DNA of 6,459 bases from an uncultured Eubacteriales bacterium (GCA_900551355.1 URVR01000098.1:1-6459); one strand, 5' to 3'. Numbered from the stretch's first letter, positions 1 through 5,477 are shown. Translations and numbers: made by a program. The notes: generated by a model not told the origin, from the letters alone.

Positions 1-49
1 ATCTACACTTATGCGATCGTCGGCAGCGTCAGATGTGTATAAGAGACAG
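1..49 (+). other. Illumina Nextera i5-side adapter (non-biological)
   Basis: The first 49 bases are library adapter. Positions 1-8 are the end of the P5 arm, 9-16 are an 8-base index (TTATGCGA, which I recall as Nextera XT S522), 17-30 are the read-1 arm, and 31-49 are the 19-bp Tn5 mosaic end AGATGTGTATAAGAGACAG. Genomic sequence starts at 50. An ATG inside the mosaic end (33-35) is in frame with the first gene and would give it a false MCIRDR N-terminus. Confidence 0.98.
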
Positions 50-101
50 GGGGTGGTATCATGAAGCGGAAAAGACAAGGCGCGGCAGGGAGGGAGACGG
101 G

Positions 102-1097
102 ATGCGGAAGGATGAGCGGGTACGGCTGCGGCTGGCGGGACTGGCGGAGGGGCCGGTGCCGATGGCGGCGCTGCTGGGCGTGCAGAGCCAGTTCCTGCGC
201 TGCTCCCGGTGGGCGGCAGGGCTGCGAGGCATCGACCTTGACCGGGACGAGACGGCGTATTTCCGGGCGTGGACACTGCGGGGCACCATGCACATCCACG
301 CGGCGGCTGACTACGGCCTGTATATGCACGAGGGGAACCGGTCGCCCTACATCCGGGAGTACTGGGCGGACGATACGCTGCTGTCCGCCGGTGAAAAGGA
401 GAGAGCGGCGGAGCGGATGCTGCGGCTCATCGAGAGCGGCGTCACCGCCCGGAAGGACATCATGGAGGACTTCCGGCAGGGCGGAGCCGCAGAGGCGGCG
501 ATGGACTATCTGTTCAACGCGTGGGGCGGCCTGCCCCGGGTGCTGATGGAGCGGGGGCAGATTGTACAGACCGTGTCGGAGGAGCTGCGCTACCGGCTGG
601 CGCCGCAGACCGCGCCTCTGGCGGCGGAGGAGGCCGAGCTGGAGCAGATGCGGCGGTATCTCGCGGGATACGCACCCTGCGGCGTGGAGGACGCGGCTTA
701 CTTTTTCCGGTACGGCAAGGGAAAGTGCCGGAAGCTGATGGAGGCCGCTTCTGCCGTGTCGGCAGGGAGGCTGTACTGGGAGGACGGTCTGGTCTGCCGC
801 CGGGACGCGGAGCCGGGCGGGCAGGGCGTGTATGTGCTGCCGTCCTTTGACCCACTGCTGGTGGGGTACGAGAAAAAGACCAACCCCATGGTGCCGCTGG
901 AGTACCTGCGGGATATCTACACCTTGCAGGGCATCATCCGGCCGGTGATCGTGGCGGGCGGGCAGTGCGCCGCCGTGTGGCGGGTGAAGCGGGAGACGGT
1001 GTATGTGCGGCCTTTCCGGGACAGTGCGCACATCCCGGCGGAGGCGGAGGAGCAGCTGCGGCGGCTGACGGGCTGCGGCGCAGTGGTGTATGAATAA
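102..1097 (+). CDS. AlkZ-like winged-helix DNA glycosylase family protein (HTH_42)
   Basis: A 331-residue protein of the HTH_42/AlkZ-YcaQ family, whose studied members are winged-helix DNA glycosylases that remove alkylated bases or unhook interstrand crosslinks. Visible marks are a QSQ triplet at Q28-Q30, matching the catalytic QxQ of the AlkZ branch (the YcaQ/AlkX branch has QxD). Next comes LRGTMH at 59-64, the family's typical 'RGTxH' strand, followed by an A-D-Y, and then VLPSFDPLLVGY at about 245-256, the usual C-terminal core. Family members are usually a little longer, about 350-400 residues. I chose ATG 102 because AGGGAGGG (87-94) lies about 7 nt upstream. The frame is open further upstream, but only through 17 genomic codons and then adapter. 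It stands alone and is convergent with the metal module. The family assignment is firm; the actual substrate is unknown. Confidence 0.85.
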   Translation: MRKDERVRLRLAGLAEGPVPMAALLGVQSQFLRCSRWAAGLRGIDLDRDETAYFRAWTLRGTMHIHAAADYGLYMHEGNRSPYIREYWADDTLLSAGEKERAAERMLRLIESGVTARKDIMEDFRQGGAAEAAMDYLFNAWGGLPRVLMERGQIVQTVSEELRYRLAPQTAPLAAEEAELEQMRRYLAGYAPCGVEDAAYFFRYGKGKCRKLMEAASAVSAGRLYWEDGLVCRRDAEPGGQGVYVLPSFDPLLVGYEKKTNPMVPLEYLRDIYTLQGIIRPVIVAGGQCAAVWRVKRETVYVRPFRDSAHIPAEAEEQLRRLTGCGAVVYE

Positions 1098-1101
1098 GGA
1101 A

Positions 1102-1127
1102 CCCCCGCGGCCTTCGGGCTGCGGGGG
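1102..1127 (+). terminator. Rho-independent-like hairpin after the AlkZ-like gene
   Basis: It starts 5 nt after the stop codon. An 11-bp stem (1102-1112 with 1117-1127, one G-T wobble) is closed by the very stable C(TTCG)G tetraloop. The following T tract is poor (CGTTTGCT), so termination may be leaky. The hairpin would also form on transcripts coming from the minus side. Confidence 0.7.
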
Positions 1128-1190
1128 CGTTTGCTCAGGCGGTAGGCGCGTCGTAGGTCACGTCGTATTCGCTCCACTCGCTGTCTCATC

Positions 1191-1286
1191 CTATGCGGCG
1201 GGCAGGGGGGAACGGAGACGGCAAAGCGCACCGGCCCCGAGGGGAGCCGGTGCGCTTTTGATGAGTCCGATAATTTTGGTCGTCAT
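1191..1286 (-). CDS. Possible 31-residue ORF overlapping the mini-ATPase stop
   Basis: The ATG (1284-1286) overlaps the TGA of the upstream membrane protein in an ATGA arrangement. It is preceded at 8 nt by GGAGG, a strong ribosome binding site lying inside the last codons of that gene. The frame reads MTTKIIGLIKSAP and then continues through the terminator hairpin to TAG at 1191-1193. The first 11 residues look like a plausible gene start; the rest is Pro/Ala/Arg-rich and is encoded by the stem-loop. I do not recognise it. It may be the surviving start of a lost downstream gene, or chance. Confidence 0.2.
   Translation of the reverse strand: MTTKIIGLIKSAPAPLGAGALCRLRSPLPAA
1223..1258 (-). 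terminator. Terminator of the metal-module membrane gene (bidirectional)
   Basis: A perfect 13-bp inverted repeat (1223-1235 with 1246-1258, arms AAAGCGCACCGGC) has a 10-nt loop. It lies 25 nt beyond the stop of the minus-strand gene. The flanking A and T runs give short T tracts in both directions (TTT on minus, TTTT on plus), so it probably closes both convergent units. Confidence 0.8.
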
Positions 1287-1681
1287 TGCTTTTTCCTCCA
1301 GTTGAGCAGCAGGGCTGAATTTGTGATGACCAGCACAGAGCCGGCATTGTGAACAAGTGCGCCGATAACAGGGTTCAGGGTGCCGATGATGGCCACCTCG
1401 CCGGCGGCGAAGTCCTCCCCGATGCAGACGGAGGCGATGAGGGCCAGGGACACCAGCACGTCGGCCTTGATGTCGAAGGCGGTGACGAGGCCGATGACGG
1501 CCTCCAGTATGATGGGGATGCCGCAGAGGATGATGGCCACCCACGCGGCGTCAAAGGGCAGCGGCAGCAGCCGGAAGATACTGACCAGCAGCGCGAGGCC
1601 GGAGAGGATCAGGAACACGATGTCCTTTTTCGTGCCGCCCAGCTCCAGCAGCGATTCCAGCTTTTCCGTGGCCTTTTTCAT
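1283..1681 (-). CDS. Core-less heavy-metal P-type ATPase-like membrane protein (internal deletion)
   Basis: A 132-residue protein. Residues 1-97 resemble the N-terminal membrane part of a P1B-type metal ATPase: a basic amphipathic start, helices at about 20-43, 46-69 and 74-88, then the GEDFAAGEVA segment that normally leads into the actuator domain. Residues 98-132 resemble the extreme C-terminus of the same family (LNPVIGALVHNAGSVLVITNSALLL, helix 102-126, then WRKKQ). Everything between is absent: the TGE actuator loop, the CPC-type metal-binding helix, the DKTGT phosphorylation site and the nucleotide domain, so it cannot be a working pump. The start at 1681 has an AAAGGAG site (1689-1695) 7 nt upstream, plus a good promoter and CsoR operators, so it is probably expressed. 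G/C-ending codons fall sharply after residue 97. Candidates are a new small protein, a decayed pump, or an assembly chimera. I cannot say which metal the parent pump moved. Confidence 0.75.
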   Translation of the reverse strand: MKKATEKLESLLELGGTKKDIVFLILSGLALLVSIFRLLPLPFDAAWVAIILCGIPIILEAVIGLVTAFDIKADVLVSLALIASVCIGEDFAAGEVAIIGTLNPVIGALVHNAGSVLVITNSALLLNWRKKQ

Positions 1682-1701
1682 GGCAAGGCTCCTTTCTCTA
1701 T

Positions 1702-1729
1702 GCACATATACCCCTATGGGTATATGTGC
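1702..1729. promoter_or_regulatory. CsoR-type operator A over the mini-ATPase start site
   Basis: A perfect 12-bp inverted repeat (arms GCACATATACCC and GGGTATATGTGC) surrounds CTAT. The centre is TACC-N6-GGTA (1709-1722), the C-run/G-run dyad typical of CsoR/RcnR-family operators. It covers the predicted transcription start, just downstream of the -10, where bound repressor would block initiation. Confidence 0.75.
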
Positions 1730-1758
1730 GTTATACATATGGGGGTATGGGTTGTCAA
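1730..1758 (-). promoter_or_regulatory. Sigma-A promoter of the mini-ATPase gene
   Basis: On the minus strand: -35 TTGACA (1758-1753), a 17-nt spacer, and -10 TATAAC (1735-1730), 5 of 6 to consensus. The predicted start near 1723 gives a leader of about 42 nt. The spacer holds a second, degenerate CsoR-like dyad (1734-1747, TACC-N6-TGTA). Confidence 0.8.
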
Positions 1759-1760
1759 GA

Positions 1761-1797
1761 GGGGAAAAGAAAGACCGGCTCCTGAGGGAGCCGGTCT
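1761..1797 (-). terminator. Terminator of csoR
   Basis: A perfect 11-bp stem (1772-1782 with 1787-1797, AGACCGGCTCC arms) with a TGAG loop begins 6 nt beyond the csoR stop. On the minus strand it is followed by TTCTTTTCCCC. It separates csoR from the next gene, which therefore needs its own promoter. Confidence 0.85.
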
Positions 1798-1803
1798 GCG
1801 CGG

Positions 1804-2079
1804 TCACTGCATATTGGCGAAGCGCTCCACCGCCTTGGTGAAGCTCTCGATGGTCTTGTCCGCGTCGCCGTGCTGGATGCCGTCCCGGACGCAGTGCTGG
1901 ATATGACCCTCCAGCACCACCTTGCCGCAGCCGTTGAGGGCGGATTTGGCGGCGTTGATCTGGGCCAGCACGTCCTCGCAGGGGACGTCCTCGTCCACCA
2001 TGCGGTCGATGGCCTGCACCTGTCCGATGATCTTTTTCAGCCTGCGATGCAGGTTCTCCGCGTCCATGCACTGTTTCAT
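1804..2079 (-). CDS. csoR: CsoR-family metal-sensing transcriptional repressor
   Basis: A 91-residue all-helical repressor of the CsoR/RcnR (DUF156) family. These proteins bind DNA as tetramers and let go when metal binds. The N-terminal helix has the family signature RLKKIIGQVQAIDRM (13-27). The metal ligands Cys34, His59 and Cys63 match the C-H-C set of Cu(I)-sensing CsoR (Cys36/His61/Cys65 in M. tuberculosis). The His argues against persulfide-sensing CstR, and the final Cys against RcnR. The Tyr that precedes the first ligand in classical CsoR is Pro33 here, and Ni-sensing InrS also has C-H-C ligands, so copper is likely but not certain. Cys4 and Cys51 are extra cysteines. AGGAGG lies 7 nt before ATG 2079. 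Length is normal. The two operators suggest it controls itself and the core-less ATPase. Confidence 0.93.
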   Translation of the reverse strand: MKQCMDAENLHRRLKKIIGQVQAIDRMVDEDVPCEDVLAQINAAKSALNGCGKVVLEGHIQHCVRDGIQHGDADKTIESFTKAVERFANMQ

Positions 2080-2091
2080 AGCCGTGCCTCC

Positions 2092-2111
2092 TTACCGGTA
2101 GGGGTATATGT
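2092..2111. promoter_or_regulatory. CsoR-type operator at the csoR promoter
   Basis: On the minus strand this reads ACATATACCCCTACCGGTAA. It contains TACC-N6-GGTA (2093-2106), the same spacing as the site before the mini-ATPase, plus the ATATACCCCTA half-site. It covers the predicted csoR transcription start (about 2108) and ends by the ribosome binding site, which fits autorepression. Confidence 0.65.
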
Positions 2112-2114
2112 TAC

Positions 2115-2143
2115 AGTATACACGGGGAGGGGGGAGATGTCAA
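2115..2143 (-). promoter_or_regulatory. Sigma-A promoter of csoR
   Basis: On the minus strand: -35 TTGACA (2143-2138), a 17-nt spacer, and -10 TATACT (2120-2115), 5 of 6 to consensus. The -35 overlaps the T-rich tail of the guaA terminator. Confidence 0.8.
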
Positions 2144-2178
2144 ATAAAAGCGTCCTGCCGCCATACGGCGGCAGGACG
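2142..2178 (-). terminator. Terminator of the xpt-guaA unit
   Basis: A perfect 12-bp stem (2151-2162 with 2167-2178, arm CGTCCTGCCGCC) with loop ATAC lies 13 nt after the guaA stop. On the minus strand it runs into CTTTTATTTG. This is a canonical intrinsic terminator. Confidence 0.9.
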
Positions 2179-2191
2179 GGGAGGTGCGGTG

Positions 2192-3721
2192 TTATTCCCA
2201 CTCTACGGTGGCGGGGGGCTTGGAGGTGATGTCGTAGCAGATGCGGTTGATGTGCTTGACCTCGCCTACGATGCGGCCGGAGACCTTATCCAGCAGCTCG
2301 TAGGGCAGGCGGGACCATGTAGCGGTCATGAAGTCCTGAGACTGCACCGCCCGCAGTGCCAGCGTGTAGTCGTAGGTACGCTCGTCGCCCATGACGCCCA
2401 CGCTGCGCAGGTCGGTGAGCACGGCGAAGAACTGGCTGGTGGTGCGGTCCAGACCCGCCAGCTTCATCTCCTCGCGGAAGATGGCGTCGGCATCCCGCAG
2501 GATGGACAGCTTCTCCTCGGTGATCTCACCGATAACGCGGATGGCAAGGCCGGGGCCGGGGAAGGGCTGGCGCCACACCAGCTCGTCGGGCAGGCCCAGC
2601 TCGGTGCCCAGCTGGCGCACCTCGTCCTTGAACAGGCGGCGCAGCGGCTCCACGATCTCCTTGAAGTCCACGCAGTCGGGGAGGCCGCCCACGTTGTGGT
2701 GGCTCTTGATGACGGCAGACTCGCCGCCCAGACCGGACTCCACCACATCGGGGTAGATGGTGCCCTGGGCCAGGAAGTCCACGGCGCCGATCTTTTTGGC
2801 CTCCTCCTCAAAGACGCGGATGAACTCCTCACCGATGATCTTGCGCTTGCGCTCGGGATCGGTGACGCCGGCCAGCTTGCCCAGGAACCGGGGGCCGGCG
2901 TTGACGCGGCGGACGTCCACATGGAACTGGTGCTTCATGACCTGCTCCACCTGATCGCCCTCGTCCTTGCGCAGCAGGCCGTGATCCACGAAGATGCAGG
3001 TCAGCTGGTCGCCCACGGCGCGCTGGAGCAGGGCGGCGGCTACGGAGCTGTCCACGCCGCCGGAGAGGGCCAGCAGCACGCGGCCGCTGCCGATCTGGCG
3101 GCGGCACTCGGCCACGGCGTCCTCCAGATAGGAGGCCATAGACCACTCGGGCCGGAAGCCGCAGATGCGGTACAGGAAGTTCTGGAGGATCTCCTTGCCG
3201 TATTCGGTGTGGAGCACCTCGGGATGGAACTGTACGCCGTACAGGTTTTTCCCGGCGCAGCAGACGGCGGCGTGCTGGCAGCCGTCGGTATGGGCGATGG
3301 CCGCGAAGCCGGGGGCCAGCTGCTCCACCTCCACGCCGTGGCTCATCCAGCACACGGACGTCTCGGGCACACCCTCAAACAGGGGGGAGGCGCCGTGGGT
3401 CAGCTGGATCTTGCCGTACTCCCGGGTCTCCGCCTTGCGGCACTGGCCGCCCAGCAGGTGCATCATCAGCTGCTGGCCGTAGCAGATGCCCAGCACGGGG
3501 ATGCCCAGCTCAAACAGGGACTTGTCCACCATGGGGGCGTTGGGCTCGAACACGGTGGCGGGGCCGCCGGTGAAGATCAGCGCATCGGGGGCGAAGGCGC
3601 GCACCTCGTCCATGGAGATGCGGTAGGACTTGATCTCGCAGTAGACGCCGCATTCGCGGACGCGGCGGGCCACCAGCAGGTTATACTGGCCGCCGAAATC
3701 CAAGACAAGGACTTTCTTCAT
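2192..3721 (-). CDS. guaA: GMP synthase (glutamine-hydrolysing)
   Basis: A full-length, 509-residue GuaA. It catalyses the last step to GMP: XMP + ATP + glutamine gives GMP + AMP + PPi + glutamate, in the cytosol. The N-terminal class I glutamine amidotransferase has the nucleophile Cys80 in GICYGQQ and the His166-Pro-Glu168 pair that completes the triad. The ATP-pyrophosphatase domain carries the PP-loop SGGVDSS at 220-226. The C-terminal XMP-binding/dimerisation domain ends in the usual KPPATVEWE. ATG 3721 begins the standard MKKVLVLDFGGQ start, with GGGAGG about 9 nt upstream inside xpt. The xpt stop lies 1 nt before it, so the two genes are almost certainly co-transcribed and translationally coupled. 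No odd residues were seen. Confidence 0.97.
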   Translation of the reverse strand: MKKVLVLDFGGQYNLLVARRVRECGVYCEIKSYRISMDEVRAFAPDALIFTGGPATVFEPNAPMVDKSLFELGIPVLGICYGQQLMMHLLGGQCRKAETREYGKIQLTHGASPLFEGVPETSVCWMSHGVEVEQLAPGFAAIAHTDGCQHAAVCCAGKNLYGVQFHPEVLHTEYGKEILQNFLYRICGFRPEWSMASYLEDAVAECRRQIGSGRVLLALSGGVDSSVAAALLQRAVGDQLTCIFVDHGLLRKDEGDQVEQVMKHQFHVDVRRVNAGPRFLGKLAGVTDPERKRKIIGEEFIRVFEEEAKKIGAVDFLAQGTIYPDVVESGLGGESAVIKSHHNVGGLPDCVDFKEIVEPLRRLFKDEVRQLGTELGLPDELVWRQPFPGPGLAIRVIGEITEEKLSILRDADAIFREEMKLAGLDRTTSQFFAVLTDLRSVGVMGDERTYDYTLALRAVQSQDFMTATWSRLPYELLDKVSGRIVGEVKHINRICYDITSKPPATVEWE

Positions 3722-3722
3722 G

Positions 3723-4301
3723 TCAGGTACCCTCCCGGAAGCGGATCACGCCGTCCTCGGCGCTGTCGATGATGGCCAGGGAGTGGATGGGGTAGCCCTC
3801 CCGGCGGAGGCTGTCGCCGCCGTCCTGGAAGCCCTTCTCCACGGCAACACCGATGCCGGCCAGCGTGGCGCCGGCCTTGTTGACGATGTCGATGAGGCCG
3901 CGCATGGCGTAGCCCTTGGCCATGAAGTCGTCGATGATGAGCACACGGTCATCGGCGTGGATCCAGTCCTGGGACACCAGCAGGGTCACTTTCTTTTTAT
4001 AGGTATAGGAAAAAATATCGCTCTGGTACAGGCCGCCCTCGATATTGTCGCTCTTGGCCTTCTTGGCGAAAACCATGGGGACACCATATCTCTCGGCGCA
4101 GATCGTAGCCAGAGCGATACCGCTGGCCTCGGCGGTCAGCACCATCGTGATATTCTTTACATCGAAATACTTGGCAAATTCGTCCGCAATAGCGCCCATC
4201 AGGGCCGTATCCACCCGATGATTGAGAAAACCGTCCACCTTGATGATGTCCCCGGGGAGAACACGCCCCTCCCGCAGGATGCGCTCCTTCAGCTGCTGCA
4301 T
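3723..4301 (-). CDS. xpt: Xanthine phosphoribosyltransferase
   Basis: A 192-residue type I phosphoribosyltransferase close to B. subtilis Xpt (194 residues). It makes XMP from xanthine and PRPP in purine salvage. The N-terminus LPGDIIKVDGFLNH (15-28) is the Xpt hood signature. The PRPP-binding loop is VLIIDDFMAKGYA (120-132), and TAEASGIALA (56-65) matches the ESSGI region. I chose ATG 4301 because it aligns with the family start. Two GTG codons just upstream (4310, 4307) could add three residues, and the only ribosome-binding-like GAGG lies 11 nt from the ATG and 5 nt from the second GTG. It precedes guaA by 1 nt, so the pair encodes xanthine to XMP to GMP. The leader shows no guanine riboswitch. 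Confidence 0.95.
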   Translation of the reverse strand: MQQLKERILREGRVLPGDIIKVDGFLNHRVDTALMGAIADEFAKYFDVKNITMVLTAEASGIALATICAERYGVPMVFAKKAKSDNIEGGLYQSDIFSYTYKKKVTLLVSQDWIHADDRVLIIDDFMAKGYAMRGLIDIVNKAGATLAGIGVAVEKGFQDGGDSLRREGYPIHSLAIIDSAEDGVIRFREGT

Positions 4302-4331
4302 GGTCACCACTTCCTCTCAAAAAGTATTAGC

Positions 4332-4359
4332 TCTATACTGCCCGATTTCGGGCAGAAAA
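4332..4359 (-). promoter_or_regulatory. Weak candidate xpt promoter with a palindrome in its spacer
   Basis: On the minus strand TATAGA (4337-4332) could be a -10, with TTTTCT (4359-4354) at a 16-nt spacing; both match consensus poorly. Between them lies the perfect palindrome CTGCCCG-AAAT-CGGGCAG (4338-4355), placed where a repressor could act. No T tract follows directly, so it is not a terminator. The rest of the 134-nt gap between lysR and xpt is A/T-rich runs with nothing recognisable. xpt may instead be read through from lysR, after which I see no good terminator. Confidence 0.3.
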
Positions 4360-4435
4360 GCAACAGGGAAAAATGCAGAATATTCCAGCGGTTTTTCCGG
4401 TTTTTTGTGGGTTTTACCGGAGGCGAGAGCCTTGC

Positions 4436-5332
4436 TTATGCCTGCGAGAGGCTCTCCTTAACGAAAGCGGCGAAGCGCTCCGCCGCCGCGGTCTGGGGCA
4501 CGTCCCGCAGCATGCACATATCCACGGAGCGGGGCGGCACCTGGAACGAGGTCTGGAGCTTGCGCAGGCGGCCGCTCTCCAGCTCGCGGGTGACGAATTC
4601 CTCCGTGACGCCGGCCACGCCGAAGCCGATGGCGGCCAGATCCACCAGCAGGCTGCGGGCGCCCAGCTCGATCTCCGGGTTCAGCTTCAGGCCGTTCTGG
4701 AGGAAGAAGCGCTCCAGATACAGGCGGCTGGAGGCCTTGCGCTCCAGCAGGATCAGGGGGAAGGCGGAGATCTCCTCCAGAGAGTAGACGTGGCCGAAGT
4801 CGCAGGGATACTCGGCGCCGGCCACGAAAATGGAATGGGTGGGGAAGCAGGGGTGCGCCTCCAGCGATGTCATATCCGTGGGCGTGCTGGCAAAGGCGAT
4901 GTCCACCTTGCCGGAGCGCAGCAGCCCCAGTACCTTGTGGCTGCGGCCGGAGATGATCTGGATGTGGATGGCGGGGTGCTCCTTGTGGAAGCTGTCCAGA
5001 TAGGGCAGCAGGAACTGGCTGGTAACGGTGTCGCTGGCGCCGATGACCAGCTGGCCCATTTGCAGCTCCCGGGTCTGGGACAGCTTGGCCTCGCCGGTCT
5101 CCAGCAGGCCCATGGCGCTGCGGACGTACTCGTAGAGCATCTTGCCCTCCGCCGTCAGCGTGACGCCCCGGGAGTTCCGGGAGAACAGACGGGTCTGCAG
5201 GTCGTTTTCCAGCTGCTTGATGGACTGGCTCACCGCCGACTGGGAGATATACAGCGCCTGGGCCGCGGCGGTGATGTTGCCCACCTCGGCCACTTCCTTG
5301 AACACACGATACGATTCCAGCTTGACAGACAT
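4436..5332 (-). CDS. LysR-type transcriptional regulator
   Basis: A 298-residue regulator of standard LysR size. Residues 1-60 form the winged helix-turn-helix (FKEVAEVGNITAAAQAL, then SQSAVSQSIKQLENDL, then the wing LFSRNSRGVTLTAEG). A linker helix follows at about 60-88. The periplasmic-binding-protein-like effector domain runs from about 91 (LVIGASDTVTSQFLLPYL) to about 290. The closest general type by eye is the CysL/CbbR-like group; the effector cannot be read from sequence. ATG 5332 has GGAGG 7 nt upstream. It is transcribed away from the membrane protein-pduL pair, the usual arrangement for a LysR regulator and its target, and lies upstream of xpt on the same strand, so either neighbour could be regulated. 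Confidence 0.92.
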   Translation of the reverse strand: MSVKLESYRVFKEVAEVGNITAAAQALYISQSAVSQSIKQLENDLQTRLFSRNSRGVTLTAEGKMLYEYVRSAMGLLETGEAKLSQTRELQMGQLVIGASDTVTSQFLLPYLDSFHKEHPAIHIQIISGRSHKVLGLLRSGKVDIAFASTPTDMTSLEAHPCFPTHSIFVAGAEYPCDFGHVYSLEEISAFPLILLERKASSRLYLERFFLQNGLKLNPEIELGARSLLVDLAAIGFGVAGVTEEFVTRELESGRLRKLQTSFQVPPRSVDMCMLRDVPQTAAAERFAAFVKESLSQA

Positions 5333-5361
5333 GCCACGGCCTCCTATTAGAAAAACATGAT

Positions 5362-5378
5362 ATAGTACAATGTGCTAT
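5362..5378. promoter_or_regulatory. Imperfect dyad at the lysR start site (possible LysR box)
   Basis: ATAGTACAATGTGCTAT is a 17-bp dyad with one mismatched pair around a central A. It lies just downstream of the lysR -10, where autorepression would be expected. The symmetry is ATAG-N9-CTAT (T-N13-A), two bases wider than the classical T-N11-A, so its assignment as a LysR site is tentative. Confidence 0.4.
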
Positions 5379-5386
5379 CTGCTATG

Positions 5387-5395
5387 ATTATACCA
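5387..5395 (-). promoter_or_regulatory. Extended -10 promoter of lysR
   Basis: The minus strand reads TGGTATAAT, a perfect -10 (5392-5387) with the TGN extension. A weak -35, TTGCAT (5414-5409), lies 16 nt upstream. The predicted start is near 5380, giving a leader of about 48 nt. Confidence 0.65.
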
Positions 5396-5448
5396 AGAAA
5401 CGGGGAGAATGCAAGGGTAAATTTGCGTTTCCGGGCGCGGTTTGGCGC

Positions 5449-5477
5449 TTGCATAAGCGGCGGCTATGTGGTAATAT
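5449..5477 (+). promoter_or_regulatory. Weak candidate promoter of the membrane protein-pduL unit
   Basis: TTGCAT (5449-5454), 17 nt, then TAATAT (5472-5477). TATAAA (5475-5480) is a better -10, but at a 20-nt spacing. Either start would give a short leader before ATG 5512. The gene is divergent from lysR, so a promoter is required somewhere in this 179-nt gap. Confidence 0.35.

Noticed and set aside
33..101. N-terminal extension of the AlkZ-like gene starting at ATG 33
   Set aside because: That ATG lies in the Tn5 mosaic end, so the MCIRDR start is an artefact. The genuine ribosome binding site is at 87-94, before ATG 102.
9..1031. Minus-strand 340-codon frame opposite the AlkZ-like gene
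   Set aside because: Its composition (Pro/His/Arg-rich) is typical of antisense to GC-rich coding sequence, and its C-terminus is translated adapter.
1682..2071. A 262-residue fusion of CsoR-region sequence to the mini-ATPase on the minus strand
   Set aside because: The upstream part is csoR read in the wrong frame, through the terminator and promoter. The real start is at 1681, with its own ribosome binding site.
2108..3772. Long plus-strand frame of 554 codons opposite guaA
   Set aside because: It is the complement of guaA, a full-length enzyme with all catalytic motifs. High GC commonly leaves such antisense frames open, and this one shows no domain.
4302..4435. Guanine/purine riboswitch before xpt
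   Set aside because: The conserved loop and junction sequences of the aptamer are absent on the minus strand; only A-rich runs and one palindrome are seen.
3720..5350. Plus-strand frames opposite xpt and lysR
   Set aside because: They are low-complexity antisense frames of two clear genes, with no ribosome binding sites and no recognisable domains.
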